Source of the DNA: Ooceraea biroi
Lineage: Eukaryota > Arthropoda > Insecta > Hymenoptera > Formicidae
Direction: 5' to 3'
Assembly (NCBI RefSeq): GCF_003672135.1
Contig: NC_039507.1
Span: 620,001-684,000, forward strand
DNA: 64,000 bases
Positions 51,718 through 61,900 of this stretch are shown here, in pieces. The stretch's first letter is position 1. Every line of letters begins with the position of its first letter. Both the position numbers and the translations under genes were made by a program. Below the pieces are notes generated by a model, which saw nothing but the letters and a program-made list of their open reading frames with translations, had not been told where the DNA came from and made no database searches.

Positions 51718-51870
51718 AAGGAAAACTCTTTCTTGCATCGCGATTAGTTTCTGTGATTTGTGATCCCTGTATTAAGTAATTTACACAGAAGTTAGGCAAA
51801 CAATTAAAAGAATGAAAGAATCACCAAATAAAGCAAGGCTCCGCAGATTCATTTGATTCTGTTGATAATT

Positions 51871-54800
51871 CTAATATTTCCTTACAGCTGGAATCTGGTC
51901 GAGGCTGATGAGGGAGAGGGTCATTTTGCCTGAGAGAACAACGGGTGCGTCATCGTCGTCCTCAGACTTCTCTGCTTGAGTCTCCGAATCGGTTACGAGT
52001 AATTCACATTGTGGCGGAAGCGCACCCTCTAAATATATTGGTTTCGGTGGTGTTTTCTCTCTTTCTACATTACTGAAACAGATATAAGTATATTCAACAA
52101 ATCGTTCAAAAGATATCGGTAATAAAAAAAACATAAAATGCAATATTAAGCAGCACAGAATACAAGTATACCTTGATGGTGTGGGAATAATGGGGGTGGT
52201 AGGTCTACTACATTTCTGTCCACTTTCGCAGCTGGCTGTCATTTCCATGCCCATAACTTTAACTGTAGGTGAGTGTTCCGCTACGTCTATCTCTTCACCT
52301 TCTCTACTATGCGATTCCTGGCCTCCAGTATCCTCCTGTAAATGAAATTCTTAGTAGATCGCTCTCATTGCGTGTTTTTTCATTCAATTGTGATCTTATG
52401 TATTTCTTGAATCGGAAATGTGTGGAAAATAATCGGAAAATAATTTCAAGGCCATTTTGTCGATTGATTTGGTAAGAATCATTTCATAAAATATGTACAA
52501 ATGACGCTTATAATGTAACAAAAATCATACAGAATCCAAAAAATGTGCTATGTTAAGGATCTAGTTCAGAAATATGGTATAATCATAATATATGTTATAA
52601 ATGTCGCACAATTTATAACATATATGTGTGTATATATATATACACACACACGTGCGCACGTATATTGTTTATATAACATATTATACTATTATAAGATATT
52701 AATAAAATATAAAATAAGCGAATATCATGCAAGGCACACACTCATAATCTCATAGTCAAGAAGCTACAAAAGGAGCAACTTTTGTTGTATTAAATGTTAT
52801 TACTTATTTCAACGATATATCGCATTGAAGAGTCACATACATCTTTACTTATATAAAAGGATAGCAATGTTGTTGAGTATTGTTATTGTATAATCATATC
52901 AATGAAACTCGTGTGTGTGTGTGTGTGTGTGTAAGCCGAATACACATTTACGTGTGATAAATTATTATTGAACGAAACTAGTGCGCTAGAAATAAAAGTT
53001 TCCACAAACTCTTGGTTACTCATGTTAGAAATAGATTCTCAGAGGCAAAGAATGTACCTTAGAACCGCGATCGACCCCTGCCAGACCATTGGACTGTGGA
53101 GCCCCATCTACTACTCAAAACGTAAAATATATACCGTGAATTCTATCACTGAATACATACTCCGGTTTAAGTGTTTGTACTCGATACTTGCACTTGACTA
53201 ATACGTCTCGGTATGAGCCTCGTATATACGTTTAAACCAACAATTTGTAATCTTGCCATGGTTATCCGCAAGCGTCGATATTTCAAGAAGCCAAATATTG
53301 AAGACAAGATTTTATATACTAGATGTACAATAGGTGTAATGTACATTGGATGGGTAAAGCTTGTAACGCAATCAGAACACAGCGACGTGCATATGTCTAA
53401 GGACTAAATAAACTGAAACTGCGAATTGCGTCAAAACTAATCTGATAAACCTTGATTTCTGGCTGTGAGCCCGAGTTATTCACTACTGAACGTGATATAT
53501 TGCCCATCTGGACAACAATTCGTTCCATGGCTGCTTCCGTCTCGACCAAACGTTGTCTCAGTTGATCTATCTCTATGTCTCCTGCCGCCTCTTGCGTTCC
53601 AGCATGTAGAACATTATTAAAGTTGCGTTCAGAGTATAAGTACAGGTACTTACAATATGCAATACAATATTTTTTTATACAAAATGTCTTGCAAAATGTT
53701 TTCAGATTTCGCGCGTATGGATACGTGTGTGTTCTAATTGTGCAAACCTTGCATCATGCAACACCACTTAAAGAGATCCGTTTGATATATCAAAGCATGT
53801 GTATGTATATGTCAATTCTAAATAATTCCCGGAAGAAAATAGCTCCTCAGAAAGAAACACTGCTGTTGATGATAGTGTAAATGAGAGACGTGACTAGTAA
53901 GTTTAAACATATAAATTTTCAGGCACTTACGATCCTTCAACTCTTCTATGGTAGGCGCAGCAGTTTTCTGTGGCGATTTCTCCCGCGAGTACTGCATCGT
54001 GCCACCAGTCATCGCAGTTGTCAGGGCCTCCGGACTGAACACCATTTTCCGGAATTCTTTCTCAGCAGCGGCTCCTGGATATTCTGAGATGATCTCGCTA
54101 TCCGAAGTCTTCTTTAGAACCTGTCAACGTAAATTCCAAGTTAGAACCGCATCAACGTCGTCAGGAATTTATCGAAAAATTTCATTAAGAATTATTCCGC
54201 GGACTTGTGCATTACCTTAACAATGGTGTAGAGGAAAAACAGAACTATCCCTATTGTGTACAGTGGCATTATAATTCCCATTGTACCGTTTCCCTTGGGA
54301 GGTGGAACAACGTGACCGGCACCACCCAGAGGTGGCCTCATTTTTGGCACAATGTGGTCAGACCTATCCGTTATCTTTGGTACGATATGAGAGGACGGTA
54401 TGGCTCTTCCTCGCTCTCTCATCGCAGGATGCATTCCACCTGCATGAGGAGGAGTAGGCCGCTCCTGTTGTATGGTACCTGCATACATAAAAAGATTTAT
54501 ATTCGGCTTGATAAAGGAAATGCATGTCTTATTTATCGGCATGAAAGCGTGTTTATTCTGTAGCTTTCTGGAGATTAGCTTAAACACGTGTTAATTGCTG
54601 CAATATAAGAATTAGTTTATTAATTATGCATTAATTTCATAAAAAGTAGAAATCCACAGGATTTATACTGAAAGCCTGAATATGGAATATGTAGTAGGTC
54701 ACTGGTATGTATTGGAAACTGACTATGAGCCAGGCTCTGTCTGCCAAACATCACGTTTACTTTTTTGGCGCTCGGTCAAAACAGGATAGATAACTCGAAT

Positions 54801-55953
54801 TCGTTCTTTCCACATATGCGCGATAATGTGAAACATTAAAAACATATTTCTCAAAGTTTACCTTATTATGTAAGCAATTTATAAATCAGACAATCATCAC
54901 TATAAATTGCTAATGCAACAAGTACATCAATTCGGATTGAATTAATTCAAGCAGTGAAATAAAATTAGAAGAGCTTACGTATTTCAAGAGTATATATCAT
55001 TTTATGAAAACAACTATGGTTAATTAATGAATTAATTAGAAAATCTTCGCTCGCAACACCGCAAAGTAGCCAATGATTGCAGGTACAAAAATTAGTCGAC
55101 TGCGTATTGAAGCAATGTAATCTTGTTAAGTGATCATGTGGCAATGAACTCGCATGTTCTTGCGATTCTTACTGTGTGGCATCAGAATATGATATCTTAT
55201 GAGATGGGGTGTCCCCAATTGTGACAACGGTATCCCGAAATTCATCTTAAGGCAAAGGGAACTATTGAATGATCTGATCTCCTCTAATACTTGTTTATAT
55301 GTTTTCCCCAGGCGTTCCCTCTCAGCGAGGAAGGACGACAAGTCTATGCCGCATCTGGCAAGAACTTCCTCCCTGCACAGGCTTGCACTCTGAGGGGTCA
55401 GCTTACTGAGCTTTAACGCGTCCCTGACACGTGGATCAATCGGATGATGCCTCAATATGTTTTGACACATCTCTTGCATAATATCCACCGCAGTAACGTC
55501 ACTGTCAAATATTACGTCGCAGCACACTGCGCAAATATGAAGGATAAAGGTGGAAACATTGGACATTTCTGTGTGTTCATAGATTAATCAGTAAACATCT
55601 ATTTTAGATAATCGGAATGTGTTTCTCAAGTTAGATAATTCCTAGCTATTACTTTTACGATATAATAAAAACTCATTCATGTAAACAAGAAGCTGAGATA
55701 GACTGAAAAAAAATTTGCCACCGTGCGACAAATTTTGTGCGGCGAATCTTTTAACGCTATATTTCACGCGTTATTTATTGCACACGTAGAACGTTGAGAT
55801 CTTACCAGAACTGTCTGACGTAGGATGATGTGGTGTGACAGATGCTGTGAGCATAGGGTAGAAAATCTTCGGCCATAGCACCGCGAAGCAGCCAGCCACG
55901 ATCGCGAGTATAAAAATCGTCTTCCTCGTCCCGAACTCCGTTATCTCGGCCAT
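51871..55953 (-). CDS. RIC3: RIC3 acetylcholine receptor chaperone, 6 exons, 368 aa
   Basis: RIC3 is an ER membrane chaperone that promotes folding and assembly of nicotinic acetylcholine receptors. Exons are 55806-55953, 54216-54478, 53931-54120, 53451-53590 (or 53581), 52172-52335 and 51871-52072. The frame stays open across all GT-AG joins. The first helix is at residues 12-35 (TIFILAIVAGCFAVLWPKIF), then a Pro-rich linker (about 50-112), then the second helix TMGIIMPLYTIGIVLFFLYT (about 115-134), which matches the MGQIIPIYGFGI block of vertebrate RIC3. A coiled coil (IDQLRQRLVETEAAMERIV, about 207-225) follows, and an acidic tail ends VRKY. The length equals that of human RIC3 (369). The start MAEITEFGTRKT is chosen over an upstream in-frame ATG at 56055 because insect proteins begin this way, as I recall. 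Intron 1 contains an unrelated ORF and a decayed exon 1 copy. The last codons contain GTAAGG, which could act as a splice donor to a further exon. Confidence 0.95.
52911..52932. repeat. (GT)n microsatellite in RIC3 intron 4
   Basis: This is an uninterrupted GT run of about eleven units within the 1.1-kb intron between exons 4 and 5 of RIC3. An AT/AC run (about 52,622-52,652) lies in the same intron. Confidence 0.85.
55039..55123 (-). pseudogene. Decayed duplicate of RIC3 exon 1
   Basis: On the minus strand this segment encodes IFVPAIIGYFAVLRAKIF followed at once by TAA. The true exon 1 has IFILAIVAGCFAVLWPKIF followed by TAC. DNA identity is clear over about 60 bp (for example GAAAATCTTCG and CACCGC-AAG-AGCC on the plus strand) and fades towards the ATG side, where KIT still aligns with EIT. 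One codon is deleted, about two bases are inserted near the start of the helix, and the conserved WPK has become RAK. It has no start codon and no donor site, so it looks like a relic and not an alternative first exon. Confidence 0.8.
55126..55566 (-). CDS. Unrecognised 146-aa ORF inside RIC3 intron 1
   Basis: This complete minus-strand ORF starts with MSNVSTFILHICAV and ends with RVHCHMIT before a TAA. I do not recognise it. The middle part (HHPIDPRVRDALKLSKL, CREEVLARCGIDLSSFLAER, LGKTYKQVLEEI) has the mixed composition and helix-like periodicity of a folded protein, quite unlike the low-complexity shadows elsewhere. A possible splice acceptor (TTTGCGCAG) lies at about codon 14, in a phase that would also accept RIC3 exon 1, so it may be an exon of a longer gene. 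It lies between the real RIC3 exon 1 and its decayed copy, and its stop touches the copy. It may have arrived with the event that duplicated the exon. Confidence 0.45.
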   Translation of the reverse strand: MSNVSTFILHICAVCCDVIFDSDVTAVDIMQEMCQNILRHHPIDPRVRDALKLSKLTPQSASLCREEVLARCGIDLSSFLAERERLGKTYKQVLEEIRSFNSSLCLKMNFGIPLSQLGTPHLIRYHILMPHSKNRKNMRVHCHMIT

Positions 55954-56479
55954 TTTTTTCGTAATAGTGGATTCGTCGTTCGTAAATATTTCGCACTTCG
56001 AGAACACTTCGACAAAACTGTGAACGGATCGCGGCGAGTCGTCCTCCGCGTTCACGTCTCACGGCCAGGCATCGCGAGGAGGTGGGATGGAGGCGCCGCA
56101 GCGCTCTGTCGTCTGCTATTTTCGTCCAATCGCAGGACCGTATCAAGGTGCGTCCGAACGTCACTCGCAATTTATTTCAGATCCGCAGTAGTTACCTAGA
56201 AATACTGCACGATCATAGCAAATTAACAAAAATTAACGATAATCTCTCCTCCTTTTTTTAGATAAAAAAACCAAAAATAATGTGAATCATGAATGATAGT
56301 GATGAATTCATTAGAATCTCGTTGTCGCGGAGCCAGAATCAACGTGCATTGGCTCTTACAAGAACGAGCTGAAAGTTGTGCCAGAAATAGCAGGCCCTGG
56401 CAGTGTCACAAGAGACCTTGTCCGATAGGTGGCATGAATATGAAATGACATTCCGCGAGCAACCTTTCTACCGCATCCC

Positions 56480-56485
56480 TTTATT
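56480..56485 (-). terminator. Polyadenylation signal (AATAAA) for KGD4
   Basis: AATAAA on the minus strand lies about 76 nt beyond the KGD4 stop codon, at a usual distance for a short 3' UTR. Confidence 0.55.
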
Positions 56486-56560
56486 TAAACAGTACATCAT
56501 TAATAAACGCAAATGTTCAACCTGTGTGTAGCTGACGATATCCTAAGTGATCCTTCGAGC

Positions 56561-57216
56561 TCATTCCGGTCCGCCACGCTGCAACACACAAAGCATCAGA
56601 TACAGTATAACTGCAAAACATTTTTATTAACATTGCTGCGACATTCGATCAGGCAACAAGTATGGAGACTTAATTTTTCGCGCTCGGAATTTATGTCGCA
56701 ACAGGAAATCGACAACTCACGTTGATATAATCAATTTCCCTCTGGTCTATCGGTCGTCTCTGGTATCGCGGCGGCAGGTAAACGTCTTCTATCGTCGGCA
56801 GTGCGATCACGCCGGGGCCCGTCGCGCTGCCCGTGCTCTGCGACTGCTGGGTCGGCACTGGCCGTGCAGATGGCGCCGCCGTCGCGCCTGCCACTACTAC
56901 CAATAACGCGGATGTCCGTGTGTTTCAGTGGGGTACTTTTTTAATTCGTAGACGCGCGTGGTCGCCATCGCGATCGCGATCGGTTTGGTCTACGTTACCT
57001 GGATTATGGGTGCCCTTGCGGAACTTGATCAGCGGCACGTGCGGTTGGACTACCTGCAAAAAGATGCACGTTACCTGCGGCATAACCTTGCGTAACCTCG
57101 CGCGAGAACGCGATCGTCGCCGCCTCGCGCGACGGAAATTTCGAAGAGATGGACCGAGATGGAGGAGGAACCGTCAAAGTCACGTTACTAACCTTCCACG
57201 CCTTGCTTGCCATCAT
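56561..57216 (-). CDS. KGD4: KGD4 (MRPS36), 2-oxoglutarate dehydrogenase adaptor, 4 exons, 87 aa
   Basis: KGD4 is a small mitochondrial matrix protein that tethers the E3 subunit (dihydrolipoamide dehydrogenase) to the E2 core of the 2-oxoglutarate dehydrogenase complex; it was formerly called ribosomal protein MRPS36. Exons are 57193-57216 (24 nt coding), 56999-57053, 56721-56887 and 56561-56578 (18 nt). All joins are GT-AG and keep the frame. The N-terminal motif VVQPHVPLIKFRKGTHNP matches VVKPHTPLIRF in the human protein. A Gln/Thr/Ser linker follows. The C-terminal motif is YLPPRYQRRPIDQREIDYIN, with RGGPE supplied entirely by the last tiny exon. Human is 103 aa. There are two adjacent ATGs (MMASKAWK). 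The gene is compact and upstream of RIC3 on the same strand, with a gap of about 600 bp. Confidence 0.94.
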
Positions 57217-57279
57217 AATCTTTTTCTCAAATATATAGCGATCACAGCCAACTAACTTCGTCCGCAACGAGAGCAGCTA

Positions 57280-58900
57280 CCTTCCCAGCGCATCATAACA
57301 GCAAGATAGGTGGCGCCTTGGCGTGCTTCTTCCGGAGGACCGGTGTAGCGAACGTAACTTCATTCCATCTCGCAACATAGCAGAATTAGAATTTAAAAAT
57401 ATCTCGCAGGACTGTAACGGTTCTTTTTATATTTTTCGCAAAGGTGATTAAGTTGAATTTATACATAATACGCGTCGGCCAAAATTTCTTCTTTTTGGAT
57501 TTCAAAGGAATTTAATGTTTCTGGACTAAAAGGTAGTTTCATGGAAAATACATTGAATATAAAATTATATATTTATGTATCAGTAGGTAATTTATTTATT
57601 TACGTGTTACATACACACACACATACATATATATATATGTACATAATTTACGCCTTAATTAAACAAAAATGTCTTATAACGTCACAAATTAAAAAAATTG
57701 TTTTAGTAATAAAAGCAGAATACTTTGATCGGTACAGTACTTTTGATGCAGTTCTGCAATGTACCGCCCTCTAAGCTTATAAAAATTCAGGACTTCCATT
57801 AGTAAGGCTACGTAAAGATCGAAAATTATATATTATTACAGAATTATTATATGGGCATGTGATTAACATGAACTTTATACGATATTATTAATGCTAACAG
57901 ACGTTTATCCATATTTATCACACTCGAAAGACTTCTAACGATACGTCCAAGAAGCAAATAAAAATTGTAAATGAATGAGACTTTGCATATATATTCAATT
58001 ATTTTACTTTATCAGAAAATCTGTTCCTTACTTTAATTTGTCAGACTGTTATTTGTTTTCCCAAAGCATGATATTAAAAGAAAGAAAAGAAATAGTTGTA
58101 TATTTTATTGGATTAAGAATTTATTAAACAGACTTTATTCAATCATAATTATTACTATCAATTTTAATGTCTTTAAATATAATAACAGGTTTTGAAGAAA
58201 AAGTGTGTGGAAAAGGCTGTAATTACCCTTCCTCTCTTCCGTCTTTTGGCATTGTACTTTTCTTAAAGAATTCATCGAAATTTTTAGCATTGTTTCAAGT
58301 ATCACAATTACAATTTAAACAAAGCAGCCAGGAATTTTTCCTGCAACATCACGGCCGGACGTGTTCGTTCCTATGGTCGCATATACATATGTATAATTGG
58401 TAAACATATCCCGGCTCCTTTATTGTGGGAACCACATCGTCGTCACGCACCGTGTCGGCACACACTTAAAATGTAACGTTTCATAGGCACAGCGTGTGTT
58501 TAATGAAACAACTCGTTCCGTTCTCCAGTCCGTGCCTTCGATGCGTTAACGCTTCGCGTTTACGGTGTACATATGTAAATCCTCGGCGCTTCTGCTGCAA
58601 ACAACATAGAAAATAAATTATTAACTATGTATTACGTAAGCCTACTGCACAGAGTTTATGCGTATATCAGCGACGTTAGTAATAAAACGAGTAATAACTT
58701 CAGAAAATTATATGAACAATAGTACGAACAGTCATTTGAACAATCTATAATAACGAGAAAGAAGAAAATGACACCCGCGAAATCGTTTCTCATGACCTTT
58801 TTCAAACTGCAAATAAGAATGTCCAAGGATCGCGGCTTCAATTATATGAAATTTCGATGATGGGCCATTTGACTTTGAAATTCGCAATGAACTAATCCTG
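57280..58900. other. AT-rich flank upstream of KGD4
   Basis: No gene is seen. The first 100 bp above KGD4 (GGTGGCGCC, TTCCGGAGG) are GC-richer and are the likely promoter. The rest is AT-rich with an (AC)n(AT)n tract at 57,611-57,638. ORFs such as 58167-58403 show no family resemblance. Confidence 0.5.
57611..57638. repeat. (AC)n(AT)n microsatellite
   Basis: This is a compound dinucleotide run in AT-rich intergenic DNA upstream of KGD4. Confidence 0.85.
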
Positions 58901-61900
58901 AAAGCATCGACGGCGGCCGTTGTCACGTTGGTTGCGCACTGCGGGCTTGTAACCGGGTCGTCCCGTTCATGAAATTCGCGGCGGTTCCGCAGCGCGACGT
59001 AACTTTCTCCAGGAGCGATGATCGAGGTGGCGGGAATTTTTTATTCGCAGCCGCGGGTACGTGAATGCGTGTAGGCGCGGAATAACGCGCGGGAATACCC
59101 GGTGGATGTGCGATAGCCGCGCTTCTGAAAAGTTCTGTCCTCTCGACAGGCCGGTCACGAGCCACCGACACTAACGGCAATTACAAATGCCCGGCTCGTA
59201 GTAGTTTCACGCGCGAGGGGAATGCAAGGAGGCCCGCTCCGCGTACGTTTAGACGACGCTCTCTTGTGCTCGCCGTTGTGCTCGCGAAAGACCGAAAGGC
59301 GAACAGAGCGTCGCTCACCTTTTGATAGATCCCCGGTGTTCGCCCGTTTCCTCGTACCGAACACTCGGCCCATTGTGAGGGCCCAACGGCTGAAAATCGC
59401 TCGCCCCGTCGACAATGCGAATAGGTCCCTCCTATTCGAGATTCGTGGGAAAAGGGATGATTCCGGAGGGGGATGATTCCGCCGTTTTATTTTATTTTCG
59501 ACTCGGTAGACACGGGTAGCCGTTCGTCGGCATTGCCTTGCAGTGCCTTGGTCTGCCTGGTGCGGGATGTTTGCGGCTTACTGCATGTACAGTTGTTCGC
59601 TTTGATATTCGAATGAACACCTTGACAGTCGCAGTCTGTCATAGGGATGAACGAGAAATCGCGAAGTTGTGAGGTACGCGAAAAAACGTACGATGGCAGA
59701 TATTACCGAAGAATATCAACGAGCAGGCGACGCACCACGCATAGCGATCACGATGAGGATCTTAGTATCCAGATTGTGCAGTTTGCCGCAAAACCGCCGT
59801 GTTGCGTATCTAAAAGGAACATGGACATTCTGAAAAAGATAATTCGAAGATAGGCGAAAATTTCGGAAGATACGCAGATGTTATACCGTTACCTGCCAAG
59901 TTGAACAAGACGTACAGAGTCAAAGACGAATATATTTATACAATAATCGCGTACGTTGAGTCACGCTCGCTGTTGAAGACGTTAACGTTCAGCCATTCTG
60001 ACGGGCCTGAACTTTTCTTTTCTGGCTGCGCCTTTGTTATTCAATGAGTCGGTGCGACGACGACGTCCGCGGGACATGTCAGGTGTAACAGTATTCGGTG
60101 GTCTCGGTGCTTTATTTTCGCTGAAGCGTAGAAATGCACGAAGGGGGACGGTGATCGCCGGCCGTTGATATGGCGAAGAGCTTAACTCCGGTAACCTAGC
60201 TTTATGATGTCGAATAAAACTCATACAGCTAGATAACCAAAGAGAATGTCCGCGCCAAGATCCTCTTCTTGAACGCACGAGAGCGGGATTTTCTCGGAAC
60301 TCCATAACAGCGAACATTTGAGCTGATGAAAACTAAAGTGAGTCTCGCCTCAGGGTGTCCTTAAAGCCGAGGTATCGCGCCGCAAATTTTACAAAGTGCT
60401 CCAAAGACGCATCTCTGATAATCACCAGACATGGTGAACTAAAAGTGCAACATGATTAGGATACAATGATGGATGCAATTTGTTTATCTTATCAATCTAG
60501 CAGTACCTTCGCCCCATTGGATATTACCGTAGAATAACTTGCGTTTTTTTAACGGAACAAGAAATAAAAGTTCTTGGAAAAATGATTTTTTCAGGAACGT
60601 CGGAAGTTCACGTTCGACGTCTCGTGAAGTATCTACGAATATGAAGGTAATTGCGAAGCAGAGCAACAAGTCGCCGAGTCACACGAGTTTCTCCTTCGCC
60701 GGCTGAAAGATCGCGTCCGCTTTCCGGATTACGAGTCCCCGATCACGTCGGCGATACAGGTCGACACACGGCCGGCCATCGGTGTCTACGATATCTGAAA
60801 CAGATGCAGAGAGAAATCGTAAATCGCCTCGTAACAATCGTCCCTTTGTTGCGCGTAAGCGGATTGATCGACACGCGCGCCCGCCGTATCGAGGGGGGAA
60901 GCTGAAAAGTGAAACAGCCGTTGACATTTCGGAGTGAAAGTCGCGTAACTCGGAGCCTCGCGGATACATAATGTCCGATGACTAAACACACTGGCTGAAA
61001 ACTCTTTGGAAGGCCTTTCGAAGGTGTCGGGGAAGAACCGATCTCCTTCTCGCGCGAAGCGTCCTCCAAAAAGAGCCTTTTTTATGCGAGCGATAAAAGC
61101 GACACGTTCGGCCTCGACTCGATATACTGGCTCGTGGAAACGCAAGTGTTAACGTCGTTAGAATGTAATCAGCAGAATTGTTTTTACCGATCTGATCTAT
61201 TTTAAGCGATTAAGCGATAACGATTTCGAATGTTGTTTGTTCGAGCGCGATTTTCGATGCGCCGTTTGACTTCATAGACTTATGCTGATTCAGTTCCGCG
61301 CTGCCATGTGCCGAGTCGCACGTTACACGCGCCTCGTTACGTCATAATTACTTGCACTTAGCCCCCGCGCCGACACGTCATTCAGGCCCCGCGTATTTCC
61401 ACTCTTAACGAGAATCTCCGTGCCCCGGTCGGCGATTAATTCGATTCGCGGAACGGTGCGTGTACTTTTCCGCGTTTCACGCTGGAGTTGCCGTAGCAAC
61501 GCGCCGCCGATCCCCCCGCGGAAGAGGAAGATTCTCTCGTCGAGGATCTTGCCTCGTGGATCAGATCAGAAGAAAGCGAACTCGCGTCAGGCAAGATCTC
61601 AGTTGCATCTTGGTTCGTCGTTCCTGCTCTCTGGCGTGGTCCGCCGAGCAACAATCCGCGACCACGCGTCGTCGCGACGTGCAGTTACGCGCGCGTTCGC
61701 GACATCCGCGCGCGAATTCTCTTCACCGCGGTCCCCGCAATTCTCTCTCCGGTACGGAGATGCATTGCCCGCGTGATCTTTCCGTCACGTCGCCGATATT
61801 AAAGGCTCGCGGCTTTTCATCGGCGATCGTGCCGGCAGCGTGTGCGCGCAGACCGGTATAAAGTTTCGTAAGAACCTCCGTCCGGAGAAAGTTACGATCT

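Noticed and set aside
54192..54587. Upstream extension of RIC3 exon 2 to an ATG at 54587 as an alternative start
   Set aside because: The added residues (from MFKLISRK onward) lie before a good TATGCAG acceptor at 54,479-54,485 and do not resemble RIC3. The first helix would be lost.
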